Position numbers and translations under genes: made by a program. The notes beneath the pieces are model-generated. The model saw only the letters and a list, made by a program, of their open reading frames with translations. It had not been told where the DNA came from and did not search any database. From contig MNCI01023815.1 of assembly GCA_015680685.1 (NCBI GenBank), forward strand, positions 530,992-594,991: a stretch of 64,000 bases of DNA. The letters run 5' to 3'. Each line of letters opens with the position of its first letter. Position 1 is the first letter of the stretch. The stretch is from Gnetum montanum. Taxonomy: Eukaryota > Streptophyta > Gnetopsida > Gnetales > Gnetaceae. Below are positions 55,584 to 64,000 of this stretch, piece by piece.

Positions 55584-58500
55584 ACTTAAGACTTTTCTCC
55601 TTGTAGTTGAACTTGTCGGTGTGCTATCTTGGTTCGGTCCTTTGGAACCAAACGCACCTCATTATGACATGCAGATTAGGCCTCATGTAATATGGTTTTG
55701 TCCAAATGTTGGTGCATTTTTATCATTTATTTTGCATAATTTCAGCATTGTCATATGGTCTTAGTTGAGTGAATGGTTGACTCGGGATATTCTTGAGACT
55801 ATGTTGCCCAGCTCAACACGAGGCATGCTAGCCTTCATTGTTGACATAGACGAGGGACCATATATAGTCGAGGGAGGCACTCCTGAAGGTCCTAGATCTA
55901 CATGTCCTTTGACGCATGTGTGGGGATTTCCATCTTGTAGCTATTACAATAATGGTAGCACACTTTTTCTAGCTTTTCGTGTGCATACGCTGTTCCAAAA
56001 TCTACCTGGAATAGTGTACAGAGTGGACAGGTATGCTCTTTTATACTTTTCTTAACTTTGGTTCCTTTAACATTATATCATTGTTTACGTATGAATACCT
56101 TTTTCTTCGCAAGCCCTGTTTTGATGAGCATAGGATACATGAGGATGATAGTGGGCTTGCCTTAGCGCACACAGCCTTGGAGGCGTTCATGGTGGATCCC
56201 ACTCTTCGTGCTGCAGTGCTAGATTAGACCAAGGGTGCTATTGTTAATTATCCTAGGCAATTCTCTAGGGCCTTTGAACGTTGTCAAGTTTGCAGCTAGT
56301 TGCATGAGGATTGGTCTCCTGATGGGCCTGTTTTTCCTCAAACGGTTGATCCTACACCAAATGTGCCTACTCCATTTGCTAATGGTAAATGATTGTGTTC
56401 CAGGCTTTGTTTTCATCTTTGCTACATCATTACTTATCATACTCTTAATTTTTTTCTCAATGTATCTTTTTTTCTTTTTTACAGCAACTGTTTCCCCTGA
56501 TGGGTTTACCATCATATCCGAGTGCACTGAGGCCACTCTCTTTATGAAGTTTGGAGAGACAAAGGAATCACAACGGTGGCTGCACACGAAGGCACCTGAA
56601 CAAATCATCAGCCATCTTACCAATGCGGGCTTGATGGACTTATTTTTTACCTTGACTCCTAACGTTCCCATGACGAAAATGGTTTCCATCGTTGACTCTT
56701 TTAACGATGATGTCTCCTATTTTACTACACAAGTTTAGGGAGTTAAGGTGTCTTTCCACCTAACTACCGAATTCTTTTCTAATCTTTTCAGTGTACCAGT
56801 GGATGGTGCTAAGGTGGCCATAGATAGAAAAACTAAAGAAGGCCATGTGATCAAGGAACTTGAAGAATGGCTAGGTGTACCACGGGGTCCTAGGGGTTTT
56901 GCCATGCAAGCTGATACTCGCTCGACGAAGGTAAATTTTCTATACCTGCTCTTTATAACACGAGCGTTTCCTAAGTCTCTTTCTCAAGTAAGAAGTCTTG
57001 GGGTTAAGTCTACACTTGTTATGCACTTAGTCTTAGAGACTGGTATGCACTACAATTGGGTGCAGTTCCTAGGATTAGGTCTCTGTGGAGAGATCATCAA
57101 GCTACGTTCCAATGTTGATGCTAAATGTCACTTTACATTTTCCTTTTTCACGGGCTATCTCTGTAGGTTTGCTGAGTTCTTAGTGGTCTATGGAGATAAC
57201 CATTATGTGTTAAGGGATTGTTCATAGTTGTCTCGCCCATGGATTCATCATCTATTTAGCACCACTAGATTCCAAGATCCACCCGAAGGCATTGAAGAAT
57301 CTATCTCTGTCACAATAGGGGGTGTAGCCAGTCTTGCCCACCATTCGCATGATAGCTTGGGATTGGAACCACATAAACTACACACAACTGTGAGGAGAGT
57401 TGAGCGCTTGATTTAGGAGACCATCAGGAAGGCCAAGGCTAAGGTGAGAAGGGCTAAGCATTCAAGGGAACTTGTTATGGAGGCGAGACTGCTGAGAGCA
57501 AAGAAGATTCGATTCATCTTGCCAGGAGCGGGTAAGTATTTTTTCTTTAAGTGTTTTTATCATCTTTTGAATTTATTTTCTTACTTAAATATGTGTACCT
57601 ATTATGTCATGCTAACTTTAGATTTATTGATGCTAACAGAGGGTACCCTTGAGAGGGAAAGGGATGAATTAGCTCCAATGGGTGAGCCTAAAACAGTTAT
57701 CATTGGGCTAGATGAAGAGGAGGAAATGAGAGAAGAAGTAACTGAGGATATTCTCATCTTATGGGAAGAGGATGAAATAGATGCCATGGGAGTGACACTT
57801 GCTAAGGCTTTTGATGCCCTTAAGCATTCAAGTGAGGAGAGAGGTGTTTTTGACAATTTCTTTGATGGGTCTCTACACCTTGGTGATCCGCCTGAGCTGA
57901 CTAGCAAAGGGCTTCTTGGTATGTTTTGTTAGTTTGATCCGCATTTCATACTTCTTAGCTTTGTATATTTTTTGATTATCATGACTCTTCCTAACACCAG
58001 ATGTGGATGCTGAAGCGCTTGAAGCACATGCATCTTAAGCAAATGTGTCGGGGTTATAGGCCCCAATTGATGGGCCTTCCCATGTAGATCCAACATCTAC
58101 TGGTCAGTTGAGGCTGTGGCCTGAAATGCCCAAAAAAGTGGACTTTGTTATAGGCATCGTCAATGATGTTGTTGCTCATTTGCAGCAGGCTCATTTTGAA
58201 TTAGGTGTGTGCATTATACCAAGTGCCTGAGCTCCTTGTGCTTTTGCATCTACTGGCGATCTCTATTAGTTCATATGTGTGGTGTTTGTACTTGTAGGTG
58301 AAAAACTTCAATGGAGTCCTTCTGAGGCCATCCATATTGATGCTCTCCCTGAACTGCCTAAAGATATTGAGCAGATCCTGAGAGGGATTTATGATACAGT
58401 TTCGAGTTATGTTGTTCAGAATACCAAGTCTCTCTGGACCTACAGGCACTCAATTGAACACTTATGGCATGAAGTTCAATCATTGAAAGAAAATTTGGTG

Positions 58501-59257
58501 AAGGTAACAGAGGAGAGGAATGACTTGCAAGCCTGTTATGATTTTGCCTTTGCTAGATTGGTTGGTGATAGTACTTGGCACACATCAGAGATCACCTATG
58601 CACGTTATTGGACAGTCTTGAATAGCAAGGTGTAGGCGACTCGAGATCTAGCCAAACAGAGGGCCTAGATGGATTTATTAAATAGGAAGTGCCATGACTG
58701 TAAGTCCTTTGCATGCAAAGTACGTAAATGGGGCCAAGATCAAAAAGATCATAAGCACCAATACAAAAAATGGTTGAAGGAGGAATCAGTTGAACGTCGT
58801 CGGATGAAGATGTTCGTCAAGGGGTTAGGCTTGCACTCTTCTTATGACAAGTTTTTTGAGTGTACAGAAGTGGAGGGGTCTCTTGAGAGATCCATTACCA
58901 CTACCTTTGGGGAAGCTTCAACAAGTATGTTTTCTCTTGAGCGCCCTTCCTAGACTTCAGTGGACAAGGGTAAAACCTTAGCCAATGTTGACCTTGGTCT
59001 TGAGGAAGATTGGGCATGCATGCCCAAAGAAGAGATTCTATGGCACATGGAAGCTAATCTCAGGCCTTCCTCACCTATGAGTGTTTAGTCATCATTTTTT
59101 TTGTTTAGTATTTTGCATTTTTAATCTATTTGTTTGTGTTTACTTGTTTTGTTTCTTTTTTTAGGGACATGGTGGTGGTGAGGCTGGCCCCAGTGGGATG
59201 GGAGCTAATGACATAGAGGAGTTTGTGGACCAGCCCCCTCCTAATACTAATGCATAA
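55584..59257 (+). pseudogene. Antisense multi-exon accessory gene in element E
   Basis: Plus-strand gene inside a minus-strand retrotransposon, between protease and RT. Proposed exons: 55584-55694, 55746-56030, 56114-56384, 56485-57531, 57640-57918, 58002-58204, 58298-59082 and 59165-59257 (stop TAA at 59255). All introns are GT-AG with T-rich 3' ends, 51-108 bases long. Phase agrees at six of seven junctions; exon 2/3 needs a shift. Protein in order: SEWLTRDILETMLPSSTRG; CQVCS and a Pro-rich stretch; then a domain with LFSVPVDGAKVA, FITRAFPKSLSQVRSLG and GLCGEIIKLRSN that aligns by eye with the accessory ORFs of A and B (PF20167-like); an acidic linker (EEEEMREEVTEDI); a coiled coil (SIEHLWHEVQSLKENLVKVT); DKGKTLANVDLG; and a Gly/Pro tail. 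About 11 in-frame stops, all but one TAG. Start not found. No known biochemical function. Confidence 0.75.
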
Positions 59258-59644
59258 TTTGGCTTGTTATTGTCAATCTATTTTTTTTTTAGTTTTTTGG
59301 CTAGTTTTGTTGTTGTTTTTGCTTGGAATATGTGAGAACAGCTATAACATGATCATGGTGTAATATGTCATCATCCTATTGCCATGTTAACACTCCGTAT
59401 TATATATAATTATATATTTTGTTTGTTTTCTAAGTTTATTTGTGAACGTAAATGTAAACTAGAATCGTAATTGATAAACATAAGATAAAAGGAAATCATA
59501 ATTTATAAAATGTAAATGATAATGACGTAGCGAGATTTTGGTAAACTGGCAATGTACTGTGCTATAGTTTAAGGCCATTTTGGGCTGAATTAGTTTAAAG
59601 TCATGATGGACTATTGCATCTCTGTCAAAGAAAAGGAGGAGACT
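59258..59644. other. Spacer between antisense gene and protease of element E
   Basis: T-rich on the plus strand just after the antisense stop, with ATATATAATTATATATT near 59400. It contains related short-repeat words at about 59560 and 59592. An N at 59645 marks an assembly join, so the junction of protease and spacer is uncertain. Confidence 0.5.
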
Positions 59645-59649
59645 NAGAT

Positions 59650-60420
59650 ATGTCAAAGGGTAGTTCTAACCAAGAGACATCTATGGGAATGGCTCCTATG
59701 TCTGCATCTTCTGATGCTTCCTCTATTTTAGGAAGGTCATGGATTGGAGATTGACTAATGTCTAGGGTTTTACTGATGGTGTTTTGCTTAAGTTCAGAGA
59801 GTTCAACCTCTAACCCATGGTTTGTTCCTACATGTGAGGAAGTAAGTGATGTTGCCGCATCCCCGTGTATGACGATTTCACTGCCTTCATAAGGTAGGTG
59901 AATCTCTTGATGGATCAGTGAGGACATGGCGTTTAGTTGAGCTAACCAAGGCCATCCCAAAATCAGATTGAACCCTGGCATCTCATCCATGACTACAAAT
60001 TCAACTGATGTGGGGAATTAGTCCCCTGCTATGAAATCCAAGGTAACCATGGCTTTTACCACGACACGGGAACCACTGAAAGGTTTCAAGAATGATGTTT
60101 TTGTTGGCTATATTTGTTCTGCAAGGCCCAATTGTTCAATGACAGGAAAAGGTATTACATTTGTTGCTACTCCATCATCGACATGCACCCTATGTATCTT
60201 AAATTGGTTAACTTGTATCATTATAAACATAGGGGCGATAGTGACCTCTCCCATTTTTTCATCTCGTTTAATGTCATTGGCATGAAATCCTAGAGGTGTG
60301 GACCTCGATTCTTAATGTAGAGACAATATGATGTAAATAGATGGTTCATTCGCAGGAAGGTCTTCACTAATAAGGCTTGAAGTCAGCATACGCACTAGAG
60401 CTTCCTAATGTACCAGGGAG
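59650..60420 (-). pseudogene. pol: Aspartic protease of element E
   Basis: The minus strand reads KIHRVHVDDGVATNVIPFPV near 60160-60200 (active-site box; usual V-D-x-GS-x-x-N-V), then FLKPFSGSRVVVKAMVTLDF, FPTSVEFVVMDEMPGFNLIL, GWPWLAQLNAMSSLIHQEIH and LPYEGSEIVIHGD (59625-59990). Pattern of Tat-type proteases, where the flap and LGRPWL box follow the catalytic Asp. Two stops. Confidence 0.8.
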
Positions 60421-60439
60421 GTCATTACTAGGTCATATA

Positions 60440-63042
60440 GGCTTAGAGAGGTGTTCTTTTGTTTATAGTTTGTGTAACTTGGGTCAGGGCACTTGCCAAG
60501 TCTTTGCTATTTGGGATGTTTTTATCTATTGAGACTTGGTTCATTTGACCCAACATTTGTATCTCTCGAGGAAGAGTTTTTGCGTTATTAACTATAGCTT
60601 CTAGGTTTGGGACACTGGACACTCTTGAGTTCTTGTCTTGATGACTCATGCTAGGCTCATTAGTAATTGGAACCATAGGGATAGCATTCAGTGGTGTGGG
60701 TTTTGGTGGTCCTAACTCATAACCATGATGTTCTTTTGCTAGATGTTCCCTGGTCAGTTTATCGGTGAGGCGTTCTCGCAAGGGTTGCGGGGGAACTATT
60801 GGGAGTTGCACATCAAGGTGTTTTGGCACCCGGATTACAAATGAAGTGGGTCGAGTCTGCAATGGCACGTTTGCTGTTGCAACCACAGGGTGTACTCAAA
60901 TGAAGAATGGTTTTCACAGTGTAGGAGATGTATGTGTGGCAAAAGGAGCTTGTGGAGGTGTTAGCGTAGACGCGGTTTCAGCAGGCACATGAATCACAAA
61001 AGGTTTTCATGGGATATCTTCTTCGTTGTTGACATGGATGGTGTTAATCACATAGGGAGAATCTTTGGTGTTAAGAGGATCTTTGTAGACCTCCCTAGAC
61101 TAATTTTGAGGTCTTACTGGGTTGGCTTCGTCAAAGACTATCTCACCTCTGTCAATCATACATTGTATGTCTTGTTTTAGGGTGAAGCAGTAGTCAGTTC
61201 CATGCCCACATCGTTGGTGATACTCGTAGAATCTGTCTAACCTAAAACCTCTTGTAATAGGGGGTTCATTAGCTATTGCCAACGTTGGGTTTTTAACCAA
61301 CTCACAGTATCAGTTGTGTTTTTGAGATGCTGCAGGAGACATTTGCTTATGTTGAATCAACCAACCTTTAGAAGTTAGTCTAGTAGTTGTGAAGGCTTCA
61401 TGGGTAAGGGTGTGTACTGGGTAGGGTCTTTTCATTCAAAGGTATAAGTATGACCTATGTTAGCAGTTTGGGTAGAGGAGGATTCAAGTGTAGGTGTAGG
61501 AGCAGTTCTTTCATGACTAGTGGGGGTAGCGAGTTGTTTCCCTTTCTGCCTTGCACTGTTGGGTTGAACTGTCTCTACCACTACTGCGACTGTTGTTTTA
61601 GACTTGTCTTTATCTTTCCTCGTATGTTGGCTTTTAAAAGTTAGGTAAGCTAGGTCATGACTTGTCTGTGCTACCTCTTCTATGTTTTTGATTTGGACAA
61701 ATGCCTGACTCAAAGTATAAGCTTTCAGATAATAGAGTTTTAACTTAACAAAATCATTCATGGCACTCTTAAGGATTGTAAGTAAATATGTTTCCGGGAT
61801 AGGCTCATGAAGTTCGTTAAGGGTAGTGCTCCATCTTTGGATGAACTTTTGTACGGGCTCTAATGGTGCTTGTTTTATTTGGATTAGACTGTCTAGTATG
61901 GCTTTAGGCTTTAGGTTATACTTAAAACAGGTAACGAATTTATGTAACAAGTCCTCTAAAGAGGATATGGAGTTACGCGGTAGAGCTCGGTACTAGTCTA
62001 AGGATTTTCCAGTTAAGGACATAGCNGAACCCATTATTCCACCCTTTCATGGAAGAGACTATGCCTCTTCATGCACTTACAAGCACTCAAGAAACTGTTT
62101 CTCAACAAGAAGCATCCACCTCCATTCCTGCTTTCTCTATGACCAACACCTAATTAAATACGTCCATCCCTATTATTCCTCTGGTCATCACGTTACCCTC
62201 CCTCTCACAAGTACAATCCCAACAACTCTCCTCTCAAGCTAATATAGGCTCAACCTTCCAAACCCAAATAATTGGGATGCCATCTGTGATACCAGCTTCT
62301 ACATCCACCCATTACATACCACGAGTGCAAATCCAAGAAATNCTATATTAGCTTGAGAGGAGAGTTGTTGGGATTGTACTTGTGAGAGGGAGGGTAACGT
62401 GATGACCAGAGGAATAATAGGGATGGACGTATTTAATTAGGTGTTGGTCATAGAGAAAGCAGGAATGGAGGTGGATGCTTCTTGTTGAGAAACAGTTTCT
62501 TGAGTGCTTGTAAGTGCATGAAGAGGCATAGTCTCTTCCATGAAAGGGTGGAATAATGGGTTCACATAAGCATGAGAACTGAGAGTGTGGTACAAATACC
62601 CATGTTTGGATTGAGCCGCGAAATCATCTTTCTCATCTCCGTTTTGAGGCTCTACGATGGCTTGCTGCAAGGTTTGATTCTTTGCCATGAGGAGCTGAGA
62701 TATGAGTTCATAATGGGATTCAGAGAGGGGAATCATGTCATATGCTAAAGGAGTAAAGTCATGGCCTCCCTTATAGATGAGTTCATAATGTTGTTTTGCT
62801 TCCATTTCTATGCGATCAATGGGCAGGTTAGCTTGGATCTTTACGTAGATGAAGTTGTATTGTTCTGGGGTGAGAATTGTATAAGTGGGGTCCTTGCCCT
62901 ATAACCTAAGTGACAGGCGAGTTGGCCCTTGAGGATTCGTCTTTCCAACAGTGACTATGGGTTTAGTTGCGGTCACAGGGTTCGAGACTTCGACACTAAA
63001 GTCATAAACAGGCAATGCTACTTTGATCTGAGAAGAGTCCAT
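60440..63042 (-). pseudogene. gag: Gag of element E (split by a misassembled segment)
   Basis: Start at the ATG at 63042 (MDSSQIKVALPVYDFSVEVS). The N-terminal region runs to 62437 (MEAKQHYELIYKGGHDFTPL, FHPFMEETMPLHAL). After the inverted segment the capsid continues (61950-61432): LLHKFVTCFKYNLKPKAILD, PVQKFIQRWSTTLNELHEPI, ETYLLTILKSAMNDFVKLKL. Then comes a Cys/His element FYEYHQRCGHGTDYCFTLKQ with IQCMIDRGEIVF (61100-61300), typical of Tat/Ogre Gag-protease linkers, and a Pro-rich stretch (60886-60443). About six stops or frameshifts. Confidence 0.82.
62027..62563. other. 221-base perfect inverted repeat bounded by N: probable scaffolding error
   Basis: 62027-62247 is the exact reverse complement of 62343-62563, and single N bases sit at 62026 and 62342. 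The simplest reading is a contig of about 315 bases (62027-62341) joined in the wrong orientation, overlapping the next contig. In reverse orientation it continues the Gag N-terminal frame. Confidence 0.85.
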
Positions 63043-63365
63043 TGGTGGTGTGTAAGCAGCATGCGTACACTAGAGGTCTGAGAGCAGCGTGTGTATGCTA
63101 GAATGAGTTAATAGCATGTGTGCACTAAACTCTAGTAATAGCATGTGCACGCTGGCCCTCTAGCGGTGGCGTGTGTACGCTAGAGGTCTGAGAGCAGCAT
63201 GTGTACGCTGGTTTGGATTTTGATTCAGCAGTTTTCAAAGTTCAAAGCCTTTGACAATAGCATGAGATTTTTATAGACTTAGTAGCAGCATAAGTGTTTG
63301 TTTTGCGCTCTGTCTTGGTAGCATGGATACGCTGGCAAGATTCGGTACCTATTAGTGGAATCGAT
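63043..63365 (-). other. Gag leader of element E with AGCATGTGTACGCT repeats
   Basis: Non-coding leader. Between 63050 and 63215 at least five copies of a word like GCAGCRTGTGTACGCTRG occur 25-45 bases apart, and another is near 63315. These resemble the GC-richer arrays at 54228 and 55120. Confidence 0.6.
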
Positions 63366-63385
63366 AGGCCCTCCTTCTAGCACCA
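63366..63385 (-). promoter_or_regulatory. Primer-binding site of element E
   Basis: The coding strand reads TTGGTGCTAGAAGGAGGGCC four bases inside the 5' LTR. It starts TGG as a tRNA 3'-end complement should, and resembles the TGGCGCTAGAAGGAGGG sites I recall from Tat/Ogre elements. I do not assign the tRNA. Confidence 0.65.
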
Positions 63386-63389
63386 ATTT

Positions 63390-64000
63390 TTGTACTGTTC
63401 GAAATCGTCGGCATAAGGCTAGAGAAAAAAAGAAGAAAAATGAACACTGAAAGATCTCCGGAGAGATATAACTGACCTTGCCTTCGTGTGAGGGCAAGTT
63501 GGAAAAATGAAGGTAGAGTGCCTTGGATGGTCTGCATGCAAATCAACCAAGGACTTCCCTGAGCGTACGCTATGGACTGTGCTGGGGTTATCGTCGCGAA
63601 ATGTAAAATGGAGAGTGTAATGCAACGAGACGTAAATGTGAATATAGCGTGTAAACATAAACAAAATGTATGTAGAAACATGCAATAAAATGGAATAATG
63701 TAGATAATGAACCAGAAAAGTACAACAGAAGGCAAAAATGAAACCGTGTTGTATTAATTAACAAGATGTGCACCGGTCAAAACGTAGTTGCGTGTTTGGA
63801 TTGCAGGTCAGACGTTAAGCCCCGATGTGAGGTGTTTACAAGCACTGGGAATCAAGTGTGTCTAGGCTCAAGATTGTTGGTTTCCTTTCTCCAATTTTTT
63901 TCCAACCCCATTTATGTCAATGAATAGGGTATTTATACATTTTGCTAGGCATCAGGAGTAGGATTTGTGAATGAGATCAATGGTTGTGAGACAAAAGAAA
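63390..64000 (-). repeat. 5' LTR of element E, partial
   Basis: Begins TGTACTGTTCGAAATCGTC and aligns with 47028-47640 to the window end. TATA box at 63930-63939. U3 lies outside the window. Confidence 0.88.

Larger units (their letters stand above)
47028..64000 (-). mobile_element. Element E: large Tat/Ogre-like retrotransposon with antisense accessory gene (runs off window)
   Basis: 3' LTR starts at 47028 (TGTACCGTCCGAA); the matching 5' LTR starts at 63390 (TGTACTGTTCGAA) and continues past the window end. Minus-strand order: 5' LTR, primer site, Gag, protease, a 6-kb spacer carrying a spliced gene on the plus strand, RT with YVDD, RNase H, a second (archaeal-type) RNase H, integrase, a repeat-rich untranslated region, 3' LTR. 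Internal length about 14.6 kb. The dual RNase H and the long protease-RT spacer are features of Tat/Ogre elements. Confidence 0.9.

Noticed and set aside
55584-59257. The antisense gene as an intact host gene containing nested retrotransposon pieces
   Set aside because: Its flanks on both sides are pol of the same minus-strand element in correct order (protease then RT), a related accessory protein exists in A and B, and the frame carries many stops. A captured host gene remains possible.
62027-62563. The inverted repeat as a foldback element or hairpin RNA source
   Set aside because: Perfect identity next to two single-N joins in an otherwise diverged element points to misassembly.

Overview
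The window looks like heterochromatic or intergenic DNA from a seed plant with a very large, retrotransposon-packed genome. A gymnosperm is plausible, but the sequence alone does not name a species. It is AT-rich. I found no intact host gene, rRNA, tRNA gene or CRISPR array. Almost everything recognisable is decayed LTR retrotransposon, mostly Ty3/gypsy on the minus strand, inserted one inside another. Three single N bases (59645, 62026, 62342) show that it comes from an assembled scaffold.

Layout. 1-108 is the end of a plus-strand LTR that landed in a Copia reverse transcriptase (109-310). 3229-25129 is element B, an Athila-like Ty3/gypsy element with gag, pol and a sense accessory gene between integrase and the 3' LTR. 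Element A (9856-18600, perfect 5-bp duplication GATGG) sits inside B's integrase. A has gag and the accessory gene but no pol. Element C (25759-32434, duplication GTTAC) has gag only, and its LTRs are chimeric. From 32440 to about 36770 there is unassigned AT-rich DNA with one SINE-like copy. About 36770-42339 is an older gypsy pol (F), split by a block of about 2 kb in its RT. Element D starts at 42340 (LTR, integrase, RNase H) and is cut at 47027 by element E (47028 to beyond the window end). E is a large Tat/Ogre-like element with gag-protease, RT, two RNase H domains and integrase on the minus strand.

The most interesting content is the accessory gene system. In A and B it is a sense ORF downstream of gag or pol. 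It is preceded by an internal promoter-like module (a GATATC-rich palindrome array followed by TATATATA) that copies the arrangement found in the LTR. In E a protein with a recognisably similar domain and a similar C-terminal coiled-coil layout is encoded on the opposite strand, between protease and RT. That copy is a gene of about eight exons with GT-AG introns, and the reading phase agrees at six of seven junctions. Its premature stops are nearly all TAG, as expected from C-to-T decay of CAG codons under plant CHG methylation.

The A/B/C/D elements are one modular family. They share the tRNA-Asp-type primer site, LTR termini (TGATGAG...CTCATCA, less perfect in B), R-region hairpin and a non-coding block, but differ in whether pol and the accessory gene are present and in the repeat array upstream of the TATA box. 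All coding regions carry stops and frameshifts, so they are annotated as pseudogenes. Boundaries of decayed ORFs are approximate unless set by LTR ends or splice sites.
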